From Eubacterium sp. (GTDB taxonomy: Bacteria; Bacillota_A; Clostridia; Lachnospirales; Lachnospiraceae), in assembly GCA_024687845.1 (NCBI GenBank), contig JAILEL010000422.1, positions 1 through 20,018 on the forward strand: a DNA stretch of 20,018 nucleotides, written 5' to 3'. Numbering within the stretch: position 1 is the first letter of the stretch; each line of letters begins with the position of its first letter. Of this stretch, positions 1 through 7,477 are shown in pieces. Under the pieces are notes generated by a model. That model was not told the DNA's origin. It did no database searches and saw only the letters and a program-made list of their open reading frames with translations. The translations under genes were made by a program, and so were the position numbers.

Positions 1-40
1 GTAAGAAATCTGTAAGAATTATTAAGAGTTCTGTAAAGAT
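1..40 (+). promoter_or_regulatory. Phased direct-repeat operator, probable response-regulator site
   Basis: TAAGA-like units begin at positions 2, 13, 23 and 34 (GTAAGAA, GTAAGAA, TTAAGAG, GTAAAGA). The 10-11 base spacing puts them on one face of the helix. OmpR-family regulators bind such direct repeats just upstream of promoters with a poor -35. The array ends about 19 bases before a possible -10, and the operon behind it encodes an OmpR-type regulator, so autoregulation is the natural inference. The array may continue left of the window. Confidence 0.5.
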
Positions 41-58
41 GTGACGCAGAAGAGATGA

Positions 59-87
59 TATATTAAATTCATAAAATGATAAAGGAG
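59..87 (+). promoter_or_regulatory. -10 box and ribosome site of the ABC/TCS operon
   Basis: TATATT at 59-64 is a reasonable -10 box. The bases about 17 upstream do not resemble TTGACA, as expected for an activator-dependent promoter with the TAAGA repeats in the -35 region. AAGGAG at 82-87 is a good ribosome site 11 bases before the ATG at 99. Confidence 0.4.
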
Positions 88-98
88 ACCAAAAGTCT

Positions 99-857
99 AT
101 GAATACTATATTGAGAACCGAAAAGCTCTGCAAATCATTTTCCAACGAAGGAAATCAGCAGCATGTAATAAAGAATATGGATCTGGATATTCTTGAAGGC
201 GATTTTACAGTCATCATGGGATCGTCGGGATCGGGAAAGAGTACGCTTCTTTATGCACTTTCCGGTATGGATAAGCCGTCGCTGGGAAAGGTGTATTTCG
301 GCGATGAAGAAATATCCGGTTATAACAATGATCAGCTTGCCATATTTCGAAGAAAGCATGCGGGTTTCGTGTTCCAAAGTATATATCTTCTGGAGAATAT
401 GAATATATTTGACAATATAATGACTGGGGCACTTGTAGTTCAGAAGAACACTCCGGAGCTGGTGGAACGTGCCGGTAAACTTCTGAAGCAGGTTGGAATA
501 TCCGAAGATATGTGGAAAAAGTATCCGAATCAGCTGTCTGGAGGTGAATGTCAGAGAGTTGGTATCGTGAGAGCGGTCATCAATAATCCTAAGATTCTTT
601 TTGCTGATGAACCAACTGGAGCACTTAATTCATCATCCGGTCAGGATGTATTGGACATTTTCACTGGTCTTCATAAGAATGGACAGAGCATAGTGATGGT
701 TACGCACGACATCAAGACCGCACTTCGTGGCTCCAGGGTGATCTACCTGAGAGACGGCGGAATAGTGGGAGAACACAGAATGCCTGCTTACGGAACTGAC
801 GACCCGAAGGAGCGCAGGGCAGGCCTGCAGGAATTTTTGGATGCAATGGGGTGGTAA
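99..857 (+). CDS. ABC transporter ATP-binding protein, MacB/LolD/BceA type
   Basis: This is the cytoplasmic ATPase that should pair with the FtsX-type permease encoded next. In order it shows Walker A GSSGSGKST (residues 41-49), a Q-loop glutamine at Q93, the signature LSGGE (146-150), Walker B ILFADE (166-171) and the switch histidine H203 in VTHD. All catalytic residues are present. The 252-residue length is normal for the MacB/LolD/BceA group, which moves peptides, lipoproteins or antibiotics out of the membrane rather than importing solutes. The ATG at 99 is supported by AAGGAG at 82-87. It is the first gene of a five-gene co-directional block. The substrate cannot be read from the ATPase. 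Confidence 0.95.
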   Translation: MNTILRTEKLCKSFSNEGNQQHVIKNMDLDILEGDFTVIMGSSGSGKSTLLYALSGMDKPSLGKVYFGDEEISGYNNDQLAIFRRKHAGFVFQSIYLLENMNIFDNIMTGALVVQKNTPELVERAGKLLKQVGISEDMWKKYPNQLSGGECQRVGIVRAVINNPKILFADEPTGALNSSSGQDVLDIFTGLHKNGQSIVMVTHDIKTALRGSRVIYLRDGGIVGEHRMPAYGTDDPKERRAGLQEFLDAMGW

Positions 858-862
858 AGACC

Positions 863-3343
863 ATGAATATACTCAGATTATCATTTGCAAATATAAAAAA
901 GCACAAAAAAGAATCAATCCTGTTTATGATTCTGATCACCTTCGGCATGGTGTTACTCTCTGCATCTGTCTCCTCGGTGATGGGAATCAAAAAGATTACG
1001 CCAAGAATGGTGAAAGAAAGCGGTTGCTTCAGAAATTTTGTTTTTATTAAGCAGGATCATTATTCAGATATTTATCTGGAATTTCTGAAAGAGAATCCTG
1101 ATGTGGAAAGCTTTGATCATACAAGCTTTGTTTCGGATAATCTTAAGGTGAGAAAAAAGGATGAAGGTGATGTTCTTGTCGATATCACATTTGTACCACT
1201 TAGCGGTGAATGCAGGATGGAAAACTTTAATACTGATGCAGATTTTCAGTCTGTAGAACATCCTATAATTCTTACTTCTTCCTGTCGTGCTTCTTATGAA
1301 GTATCGGAAGGGAATGAAATAACATTTATCTGGAACAACAAGGAGTTTACCTTTACGGTTGTGGGATTCTACGAGAGTGGTATCTGGAGCTACGGAAACA
1401 AGGCCGTGGTTAGCGAAGAAGATTTCAGATATCTTGAAAACACTATGGATGACCGCTTTGAGATGATAGGATTTAATACATGCGACGGAGCTGATGATAA
1501 TTCAGTATTGGATGGCTTTAAGGCATTTATGGAAGAAGCTTCCATAAATGATCTGTCAGGCTCCATGTCTATGTTCGCTTACGAAGATACAGTATCAAAC
1601 AACGATATAAATATGTCACTTATCAGTATTATCATAATGATAATGTCAGCAGTTATTGTGATAGCAATTATGATAATCATCAGGTTCCGGATTGTGAGTG
1701 ATATTCAGGAACAGATTGTATCAATCGGAATTCTGGAAGCGATAGGATATACAACAAAGCAGATTGCACTTTCTTACATCGCTGAGTATATACTTATCGC
1801 ACTTGCCAGTTCGCTGATCGGGATTGTTCCTGCCATGATCATGGCAAAAGGGCTTCTCAGAAATGCAGCGTCAGGTATCTACTACGGCGGTCCGGTCACG
1901 GTTCCGGTTTTACCGGTATTTCTCTGCATTCTGTGTGTAATCCTTTTTGTAGCAGTGATAGCACTCAGCAAAGCAAGTTCAGTTCGAAAGTATCCGCCGG
2001 TTCTGGCATTCAGAAAGGGGATTGAAGCTCATAACTTTAAGAAGTCGATCTTACCTCTTAATAAGTCCAAAGGCAGTGTACATGTATATATCGCTGTTAA
2101 GGAGCTTTTCCAGAATGCTAAGAACCATATCGGCTTAATGGTATGTATCATGGCCTGTACGGTTTTGGTACTGTTCGGGTTTATTCTTGGCTCTTTCTTC
2201 GCCAGTCCTGATAGAATTCTTGGTTCAGTCTGCGGACATGAGCTATGTGACATAAGGATAGAAACCGTCGGTGATATGGAGCCGGAAGCTTTTGCCACAG
2301 AGCTTGAAGAAATGAATGAAGTAAGACAGGTTCTGACACCTGCTGTAGGCATTGGAGTAAAGGCAGAATCAAATGATAATTCTTTAAAACTGGAGGTCTA
2401 TGATGATTATTCAAAGACATCAAATATAATTCCTATAGAGGGCAGACTTCCGGAACATGAAAATGAAGTGAGTGTGACAGTACAGTCAAAGAAAATGATT
2501 GAAGCCGTGACAGGGGATACCATTACTCTTGAGTATGGAAAAGTAAAGAAAGATTATATTATAACCGGTGTAATCAATTCAGCTGTAAATCCGAATACAA
2601 TCTATATTACTACAGATGGGTTTAAGCGTATGAATCCTGTATATACTCCATCCAATTTTGACATTTATCTGAATGAAGGGGTAGACAAGAATGAATTTGC
2701 AGATCTCCTCAGAGAACGTTACGGAAAAGAAATGTCAGATTATGTGGATGATGAGATAGATGGAGAAACGCTGGAGGAAAGAATCAGGAAAACCGCAGAA
2801 AAGAAGATGGCGGAGGCTATGACGGAACAAGGCGTAAGCTATATGGAATATGCAATCCGTGTGGGTGATGAGATAATCAGTGGCAGCACTTCTCTTATGA
2901 AGATAAAAACTCTGACCTTTGAAAGAGAGGTAAATGAAGAAATAGCAGATATGCTTCTGGTTTCATTTGCAGGCATTGCTGCCATAATGATGATAGTATC
3001 AGCAGTTGTAGTAATACTGATTCTCTCAATTCTGATGGCTTCAACAATCAGGAAACAGTACAGACAGCTTGGCATTATGAAAGGGCTTGGATATACCTCT
3101 AGAGAGCTTAAGTTCCAGCTGGCATTCCGCATCGTACCCGTTGCGGTTCTGGCAGTTATCTTAGGCACGTTACTCACGATATTATTAACGGGAGTTGTAA
3201 ATGCATTTGTCTGCAAGGTCATAGTATCGGCATTCTCAATAATATTGATAGATATAGTTATCCTCATATATTGCTTTATCTGTGCATATATAAGTGCAAG
3301 AAGGATAAAGAGAATTTCAGTTTATGAATTAATTTCGGAATAG
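863..3343 (+). CDS. FtsX/MacB-type ABC transporter permease with two FtsX repeats
   Basis: This is an 826-residue membrane protein. A transmembrane helix near residues 18-40 is followed by an extracellular domain of about 200 residues and helices near 252-276, 300-326 and 347-368. The pattern repeats: helix 422-446, a second outer domain of about 250 residues, then helices 697-724, 754-782 and 786-812. Each repeat has the coupling motif after its second helix (SIGILEAIGYTTKQI and QLGIMKGLGYTSREL), showing internal duplication. Such permeases work by mechanotransmission with an ATPase like the preceding gene. A GTG at 851 would add four codons and overlap the ATPase stop; the ATG at 863, with purine-rich sequence ahead and an N-terminus typical of the family (MNILRLSFANIKKHKKES), is preferred. 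Confidence 0.92.
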   Translation: MNILRLSFANIKKHKKESILFMILITFGMVLLSASVSSVMGIKKITPRMVKESGCFRNFVFIKQDHYSDIYLEFLKENPDVESFDHTSFVSDNLKVRKKDEGDVLVDITFVPLSGECRMENFNTDADFQSVEHPIILTSSCRASYEVSEGNEITFIWNNKEFTFTVVGFYESGIWSYGNKAVVSEEDFRYLENTMDDRFEMIGFNTCDGADDNSVLDGFKAFMEEASINDLSGSMSMFAYEDTVSNNDINMSLISIIIMIMSAVIVIAIMIIIRFRIVSDIQEQIVSIGILEAIGYTTKQIALSYIAEYILIALASSLIGIVPAMIMAKGLLRNAASGIYYGGPVTVPVLPVFLCILCVILFVAVIALSKASSVRKYPPVLAFRKGIEAHNFKKSILPLNKSKGSVHVYIAVKELFQNAKNHIGLMVCIMACTVLVLFGFILGSFFASPDRILGSVCGHELCDIRIETVGDMEPEAFATELEEMNEVRQVLTPAVGIGVKAESNDNSLKLEVYDDYSKTSNIIPIEGRLPEHENEVSVTVQSKKMIEAVTGDTITLEYGKVKKDYIITGVINSAVNPNTIYITTDGFKRMNPVYTPSNFDIYLNEGVDKNEFADLLRERYGKEMSDYVDDEIDGETLEERIRKTAEKKMAEAMTEQGVSYMEYAIRVGDEIISGSTSLMKIKTLTFEREVNEEIADMLLVSFAGIAAIMMIVSAVVVILILSILMASTIRKQYRQLGIMKGLGYTSRELKFQLAFRIVPVAVLAVILGTLLTILLTGVVNAFVCKVIVSAFSIILIDIVILIYCFICAYISARRIKRISVYELISE

Positions 3344-3357
3344 CGGAAGGTGGAAAA

Positions 3358-5292
3358 ATGGCAAAGAAGATAAAAAAACTGTATGCAGGAATGATGATGG
3401 GGCTTTCTCTGTCAATGCTTCTTGAAGGCATCTCCACGGAAGCCCGAAGCTGCAGTATCCCGGAATATAAATCTGTAGTACGGGCTGAGTCGTCTACAAA
3501 TGTGAAGGTTGATCCAGACGACTATATCTTAAATATCGGATCGGTAAGTAAGATGTACGCTGTTACAGCGGTAATGCAGCTTGTTGAACAGGGAAAGGTT
3601 GATCTTGATGCACCGGTAATGGATTATATTCCGGAATTTAAACTTGCAGACGCACGTTATAAGGATATTACTGTACGTATGCTGATGAATCATACTTCAG
3701 GACTCATGGGTACATTTTATGGCGGATCATTTCTTTTTGATGAAAAAAGTGAAACATATCACGATACATTTCTAAAGAATCTTTCTAAAGAACAATTAAA
3801 AGCCGCCCCGGGAGAGTTTAACTGTTACTGTAATGACGGTTTTACATTACTTGAAATCATAGTAGAAAGGGTGAGTGGTCTGAGCTTTACGGATTATGTG
3901 AATGAAAATATCTGTAAGCCTCTAGCATTAACTGATACTGGAAGTGTATGGAATATGGATATGGACAGGCAGGCACCTATCTATATCAACGGCAATGTCA
4001 GGCTGGGGAATGAGTATTGTCAGTTGATTGGTGCGGGAGGAATAATCTCAAATGCATCGGATGTATGTACATTCGGATCTGCTTTCTTTACAGGAAATGA
4101 TTTGCTTCTTTCCGGCAAAATGAAGAAAGAAATGGCAGAAAACAACAAGACCGGTGACTGTGCGGAAAACTTCGGACTTGGATGGGATGAGGTGGAAAAG
4201 GCTGACTATGATAAGGTCGGAGTTACTGTCCTCTCAAAGGGAGGAGATTCAGATTATCAGCATGCCAGCCTCGTAGTTGCTCCAGACAACGAAATCAGCG
4301 TGGCAGTACTTTCCTCCGGTGGCGGAAGCGGGACAAATGAAAAGATTGCTTTGGCACTTATGGATGAGGCACTTTTGGAACAGGGAATCAGTGTGGAACA
4401 TCAGGATGAAGAGAAGCCTGAGCTTTTGGGGACAGTACCAGATGATATCCTGAAGTATGAGGGGTTATATGCAAATACTGATATGACTCTTGATATAAGT
4501 TTTCCGGATAAGCAGTATATGCGTGTTGTATCTGTCACTGCCAATCAGGATTTTGAAGAGCAGTTTATGTTTACGGCAGATGATTCATTTGTAAAAATGA
4601 GTGGTGATGTGGCATCAGGTAATGCCATCGTTTCACAGCCGATGGAAGAATATTCATTTAAAGAAAAAGACGGGCAGGTTTACTTAGTGGACAGATATGG
4701 AGGATGTGCACTTTATAAAGTGGCAGATAAAAAGGTGAATCCGGCGGTGCAGAAAGCATGGGACGAACGAAAAGGTGTAACCTACTACCTGGTTTCTGGT
4801 ACTTATTCGGATATAAGTTTTTTTCAGAACAATAAGATAAAACTGGTTACAAGCAAAGATGCGCCGGGATTTGTAAACGGATATGTGATGCAGGATGAGA
4901 ATCATGCGGGATATGACTTTATTATGCCTGGAACTGTATCAAGGGATATCAGTAATCTTCGTATGGAAGAACAGGGAGGAAAAGAATATCTATGCCTGGA
5001 TGATCTGGGCTGGAGGTGCATATCCGAGAAAGATATTCCAGAATTTACTTCTGAAGTGAAGAAAGTGGACCTTAAGTCCGGTGAAGCAAGCTGGTACAGA
5101 ATTGATGGTGTAAAGAATGAAACTATTAAGCTGGAAGTTCCGGAAGAAGCGGCTGTATATGTGTTCGATAAATATATGAATGTTAAATATTCCGGCTTCA
5201 TGAAAGGATATGGGTATAGCGTTCCACTGCCTGAATATGGTATGATATTATTCTTAGGAGAAACCGGTTCAACCATCTCTATTTCAAGATGA
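3358..5292 (+). CDS. Secreted beta-lactamase-fold serine hydrolase with long C-terminal region
   Basis: This 644-residue protein has a lysine-rich N-terminus and hydrophobic stretch (about 1-30) that looks like a signal peptide. The penicillin-binding fold follows: SVSK at 62-65 (nucleophile S62, K65), YCN at 157-159, and KGG at 294-296 in place of the KTG box. The segment after SVSK (MQLVEQGKVDLDAPV) and LMNHTSG are typical of class C/esterase-like hydrolases. Residues about 360-644 form a mostly beta C-terminal region with no membrane helix. Only about 35 residues separate the signal peptide from SVSK, shorter than usual, so the first beta-strands of the fold seem missing. The gene starts 14 bases after the permease, with a GGAAGGTGG ribosome site. 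It may cleave a peptide or cell-wall substrate outside the cell. Confidence 0.85.
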   Translation: MAKKIKKLYAGMMMGLSLSMLLEGISTEARSCSIPEYKSVVRAESSTNVKVDPDDYILNIGSVSKMYAVTAVMQLVEQGKVDLDAPVMDYIPEFKLADARYKDITVRMLMNHTSGLMGTFYGGSFLFDEKSETYHDTFLKNLSKEQLKAAPGEFNCYCNDGFTLLEIIVERVSGLSFTDYVNENICKPLALTDTGSVWNMDMDRQAPIYINGNVRLGNEYCQLIGAGGIISNASDVCTFGSAFFTGNDLLLSGKMKKEMAENNKTGDCAENFGLGWDEVEKADYDKVGVTVLSKGGDSDYQHASLVVAPDNEISVAVLSSGGGSGTNEKIALALMDEALLEQGISVEHQDEEKPELLGTVPDDILKYEGLYANTDMTLDISFPDKQYMRVVSVTANQDFEEQFMFTADDSFVKMSGDVASGNAIVSQPMEEYSFKEKDGQVYLVDRYGGCALYKVADKKVNPAVQKAWDERKGVTYYLVSGTYSDISFFQNNKIKLVTSKDAPGFVNGYVMQDENHAGYDFIMPGTVSRDISNLRMEEQGGKEYLCLDDLGWRCISEKDIPEFTSEVKKVDLKSGEASWYRIDGVKNETIKLEVPEEAAVYVFDKYMNVKYSGFMKGYGYSVPLPEYGMILFLGETGSTISISR

Positions 5293-5328
5293 CGATATTA
5301 TCTATAGACTATAAGAAGGTACGTATAT

Positions 5329-6054
5329 ATGGACTACAGGTGTTTGATTGTTGACGATGACATAACCATTGCGGAAAATACGGCGGAATACTTCAATATA
5401 TTTGATATAAAGACAGCATATGTCACGAGCTATGAAGAGGCGATTTCATTTCTTGAGGAAAATGAAACGTCTTTGGTACTGCTAGATATCAATCTGGGCA
5501 ACAGATCCGGATTTGAACTATGCAAGAAGATACGTCAGGAATTCGATATGCCAATACTGTTTATCAGTGCCAGAAAGAGTGATGATGATATTCTCACGGC
5601 CCTTAACATAGGTGGTGATGATTACATCAGCAAGCCATTTTCAATGAGTATACTTCTTGCCAAGGTAAAGGCAGTCCTGGGACGCTATGAAAGAGCAGTG
5701 AGTCTGGCGAATGCTGCAGGCGATTCATCAGGTATGGGCAGCGCATCAGACACAGATGGAAGAATAGTGATCGTTGATAATATTTATCTTGATACATCAA
5801 CTCATATGCTGATAAAGAATGGAGAGGAGACTGCCCTGAAGATCAGGGAATACAATATGCTTCTGTATCTTCTGAAGAACAGGGGCAGAGTCATTACGAA
5901 AGATGAGCTTCTGAAGGATGCCTGGGAAGATGAGTTCATAGGAGAAGGGACTCTTCCGGTTCACGCGAGACGCATCAGAATGAAGCTTGAGGAGGACCCG
6001 GATAATCCGAAGATTCTTAAGACTATATGGGGTGTGGGGTATATAGTTGAATGA
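5329..6054 (+). CDS. OmpR-family response regulator
   Basis: The 241-residue protein has a receiver domain (about 1-120) with acidic residues D9-D11, phosphoacceptor D53 in VLLDINLG, the conserved serine S80 and lysine K102 in ISKPF. A Gly/Ser/Ala/Asp-rich linker (about 123-143) leads to a winged-helix DNA-binding domain with the usual OmpR features (IREYNMLLYLLKN, HARRIRMKLEEDP, WGVGYIVE). The stop overlaps the kinase start by ATGA, so the pair is translationally coupled. The likely binding site is the TAAGA direct-repeat array at 1-40. A ribosome site AAGAAGGT lies at 5313-5320. Confidence 0.95.
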   Translation: MDYRCLIVDDDITIAENTAEYFNIFDIKTAYVTSYEEAISFLEENETSLVLLDINLGNRSGFELCKKIRQEFDMPILFISARKSDDDILTALNIGGDDYISKPFSMSILLAKVKAVLGRYERAVSLANAAGDSSGMGSASDTDGRIVIVDNIYLDTSTHMLIKNGEETALKIREYNMLLYLLKNRGRVITKDELLKDAWEDEFIGEGTLPVHARRIRMKLEEDPDNPKILKTIWGVGYIVE

Positions 6055-7328
6055 ATAAAGGGTTCAGAAAATTCTTTATATATTTTACAGTACTTTTGAT
6101 CGGGGCGATCTCGCTGCTTATTATAGTGGTGGGGTCGACTTGTTATGTTCATACGGACCCTGTTAAGCTGAACGGTATAGTTCAGACTGTGAAGGAAAAC
6201 TGGGATGATCCCGCTTCATTTGCTGAATATGATTTTGGTACGGATATACTTATACTGAATAGCAATAATGATATTTTATATTCATCATCGGATAAGACAT
6301 TTGCAAAAGTTGGAGTTCCTATGGACGCTGTAAAAGAGGGGATGCTCACAGTCCCCATAAGTGACGGTGAGGCATTTATGGGGACTGTGATATGTCCCAA
6401 TCCTGCAGAGCTTGTAATCGTCAGAACCATAAGAAGGCTCAGATTGGTTACTATACTGATTATTACAGTGATGGTAATATCTTATTTAGTATTCCTGTAT
6501 TTCATAAACAGAAAAGTAGTAAAGCCATTTAATCGTATGAAGAACTTCGCCGGACTTGTTGCCCAGGGTAAGCTTGATGAACCGCTTATGATGGATCAGG
6601 GTAATATATTCGGAGCCTTTACCGAGAGCTTTGATATTATGAGAGAAGAACTTAAGGCATCCAGACAGAGGGAGACTGAACTTAAGTTGAAGGAGAAGGA
6701 ACTTGTTGCATCTCTCAGCCATGACCTCAAAACTCCAGTAACCGGCATAAGAGCAATCTGCGGGGTACTTTCCGTAAAGGTTCAGGATGAATATGCGAAA
6801 GCTAAAATTGAAAATATAGAACAGAAAACAGAAGAGATAAATACGCTATTAAATGATCTGTTGTCTTCGGCTCTCGATGACCTGGGGGAGATGAATGTAA
6901 ATCTTACTGAGGAAACATCTTCCATTTTGGGAAAACTCGTTACAGAGCATGATATCCAAAACAAGGTTAATACAGAAGAAATACCAGAATGCATTCTGAA
7001 GATAGACAGAAATCGCATGTCCCAGATTATCGGCAATATAATCAGCAACTCGTATAAATATGCTGATACAGTGATAGATATAAGTTATTCATTCAGCGGT
7101 GCATTTCTTGAAATGAAAATCAGGGATCACGGAGAAGGCGTAAATCCCGAGGAGATAAGCTTTCTTACCAATAAATTCTACAGGGGCAGGAAGAACACCT
7201 CAGGCAAGGAGGGCAGTGGTCTGGGACTCTATATTGCCAGTGAGTTAATGAAGAAGATGAATGGGCAGCTTATTTGTATCAGTGTCCCGGAGGGATTCGA
7301 AGTTATGCTTAAGATTCCGCTGGCCTAA
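6051..7328 (+). CDS. Sensor histidine kinase
   Basis: This is a 425-residue membrane kinase. TM1 spans about 5-28, an extracellular sensor segment about 30-125, and TM2 about 130-152, followed by a HAMP-like region, a coiled linker and the H-box SLSHDLKTPVTG with phosphorylated H224. The ATP-binding domain shows an N-box (IISNSYKYAD), G1 (DHGEGV) and G2 (GSGLGLYIA). The outer segment of roughly 95 residues distinguishes it from BceS/intramembrane-sensing kinases, so it could sense a ligand directly as well as through the neighbouring transporter. Translation is coupled to the regulator by ATGA. I see no convincing terminator between this gene and aspS. Confidence 0.94.
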   Translation: MNKGFRKFFIYFTVLLIGAISLLIIVVGSTCYVHTDPVKLNGIVQTVKENWDDPASFAEYDFGTDILILNSNNDILYSSSDKTFAKVGVPMDAVKEGMLTVPISDGEAFMGTVICPNPAELVIVRTIRRLRLVTILIITVMVISYLVFLYFINRKVVKPFNRMKNFAGLVAQGKLDEPLMMDQGNIFGAFTESFDIMREELKASRQRETELKLKEKELVASLSHDLKTPVTGIRAICGVLSVKVQDEYAKAKIENIEQKTEEINTLLNDLLSSALDDLGEMNVNLTEETSSILGKLVTEHDIQNKVNTEEIPECILKIDRNRMSQIIGNIISNSYKYADTVIDISYSFSGAFLEMKIRDHGEGVNPEEISFLTNKFYRGRKNTSGKEGSGLGLYIASELMKKMNGQLICISVPEGFEVMLKIPLA

Positions 7329-7386
7329 TAAGCTCAATGTCTTTTAAAATATGATTATGATAAGGTACAATAAAGAATAAATATAG

Positions 7387-7470
7387 TTGGTAAGTACAGA
7401 TAAATAGTGCTATAATACTCCTCAGCTATGCCCGAAAACTGTTACGAGGCATTATCATATAATGGAGGAA
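7387..7470 (+). promoter_or_regulatory. aspS promoter, short leader and ribosome site
   Basis: TTGGTA (7387-7392), an 18-base spacer and extended -10 TGCTATAAT (TATAAT at 7411-7416) form a good sigma-A promoter. The leader is only about 55 bases. It contains a small imperfect hairpin (ATGCC at 7428-7432 with GGCAT at 7448-7452) and the ribosome site GGAGGAA at 7464-7470. It is too short for a T-box riboswitch. Confidence 0.65.
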
Positions 7471-7477
7471 TAAAAAT

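Noticed and set aside
851..865. GTG start at 851 for the FtsX permease
   Set aside because: It overlaps the ATPase stop and adds only four codons; ATG 863 gives the family-typical N-terminus with better spacing to upstream purines.
2839..3267. Minus-strand Thr/Ile/Ser-rich frame inside the permease gene
   Set aside because: It is the complement of hydrophobic membrane-helix codons, without a start signal or family resemblance.
7417..7477. T-box riboswitch in the aspS leader
   Set aside because: The leader is only about 55 bases and lacks the T-box sequence and an antiterminator/terminator pair; only a small hairpin is present.
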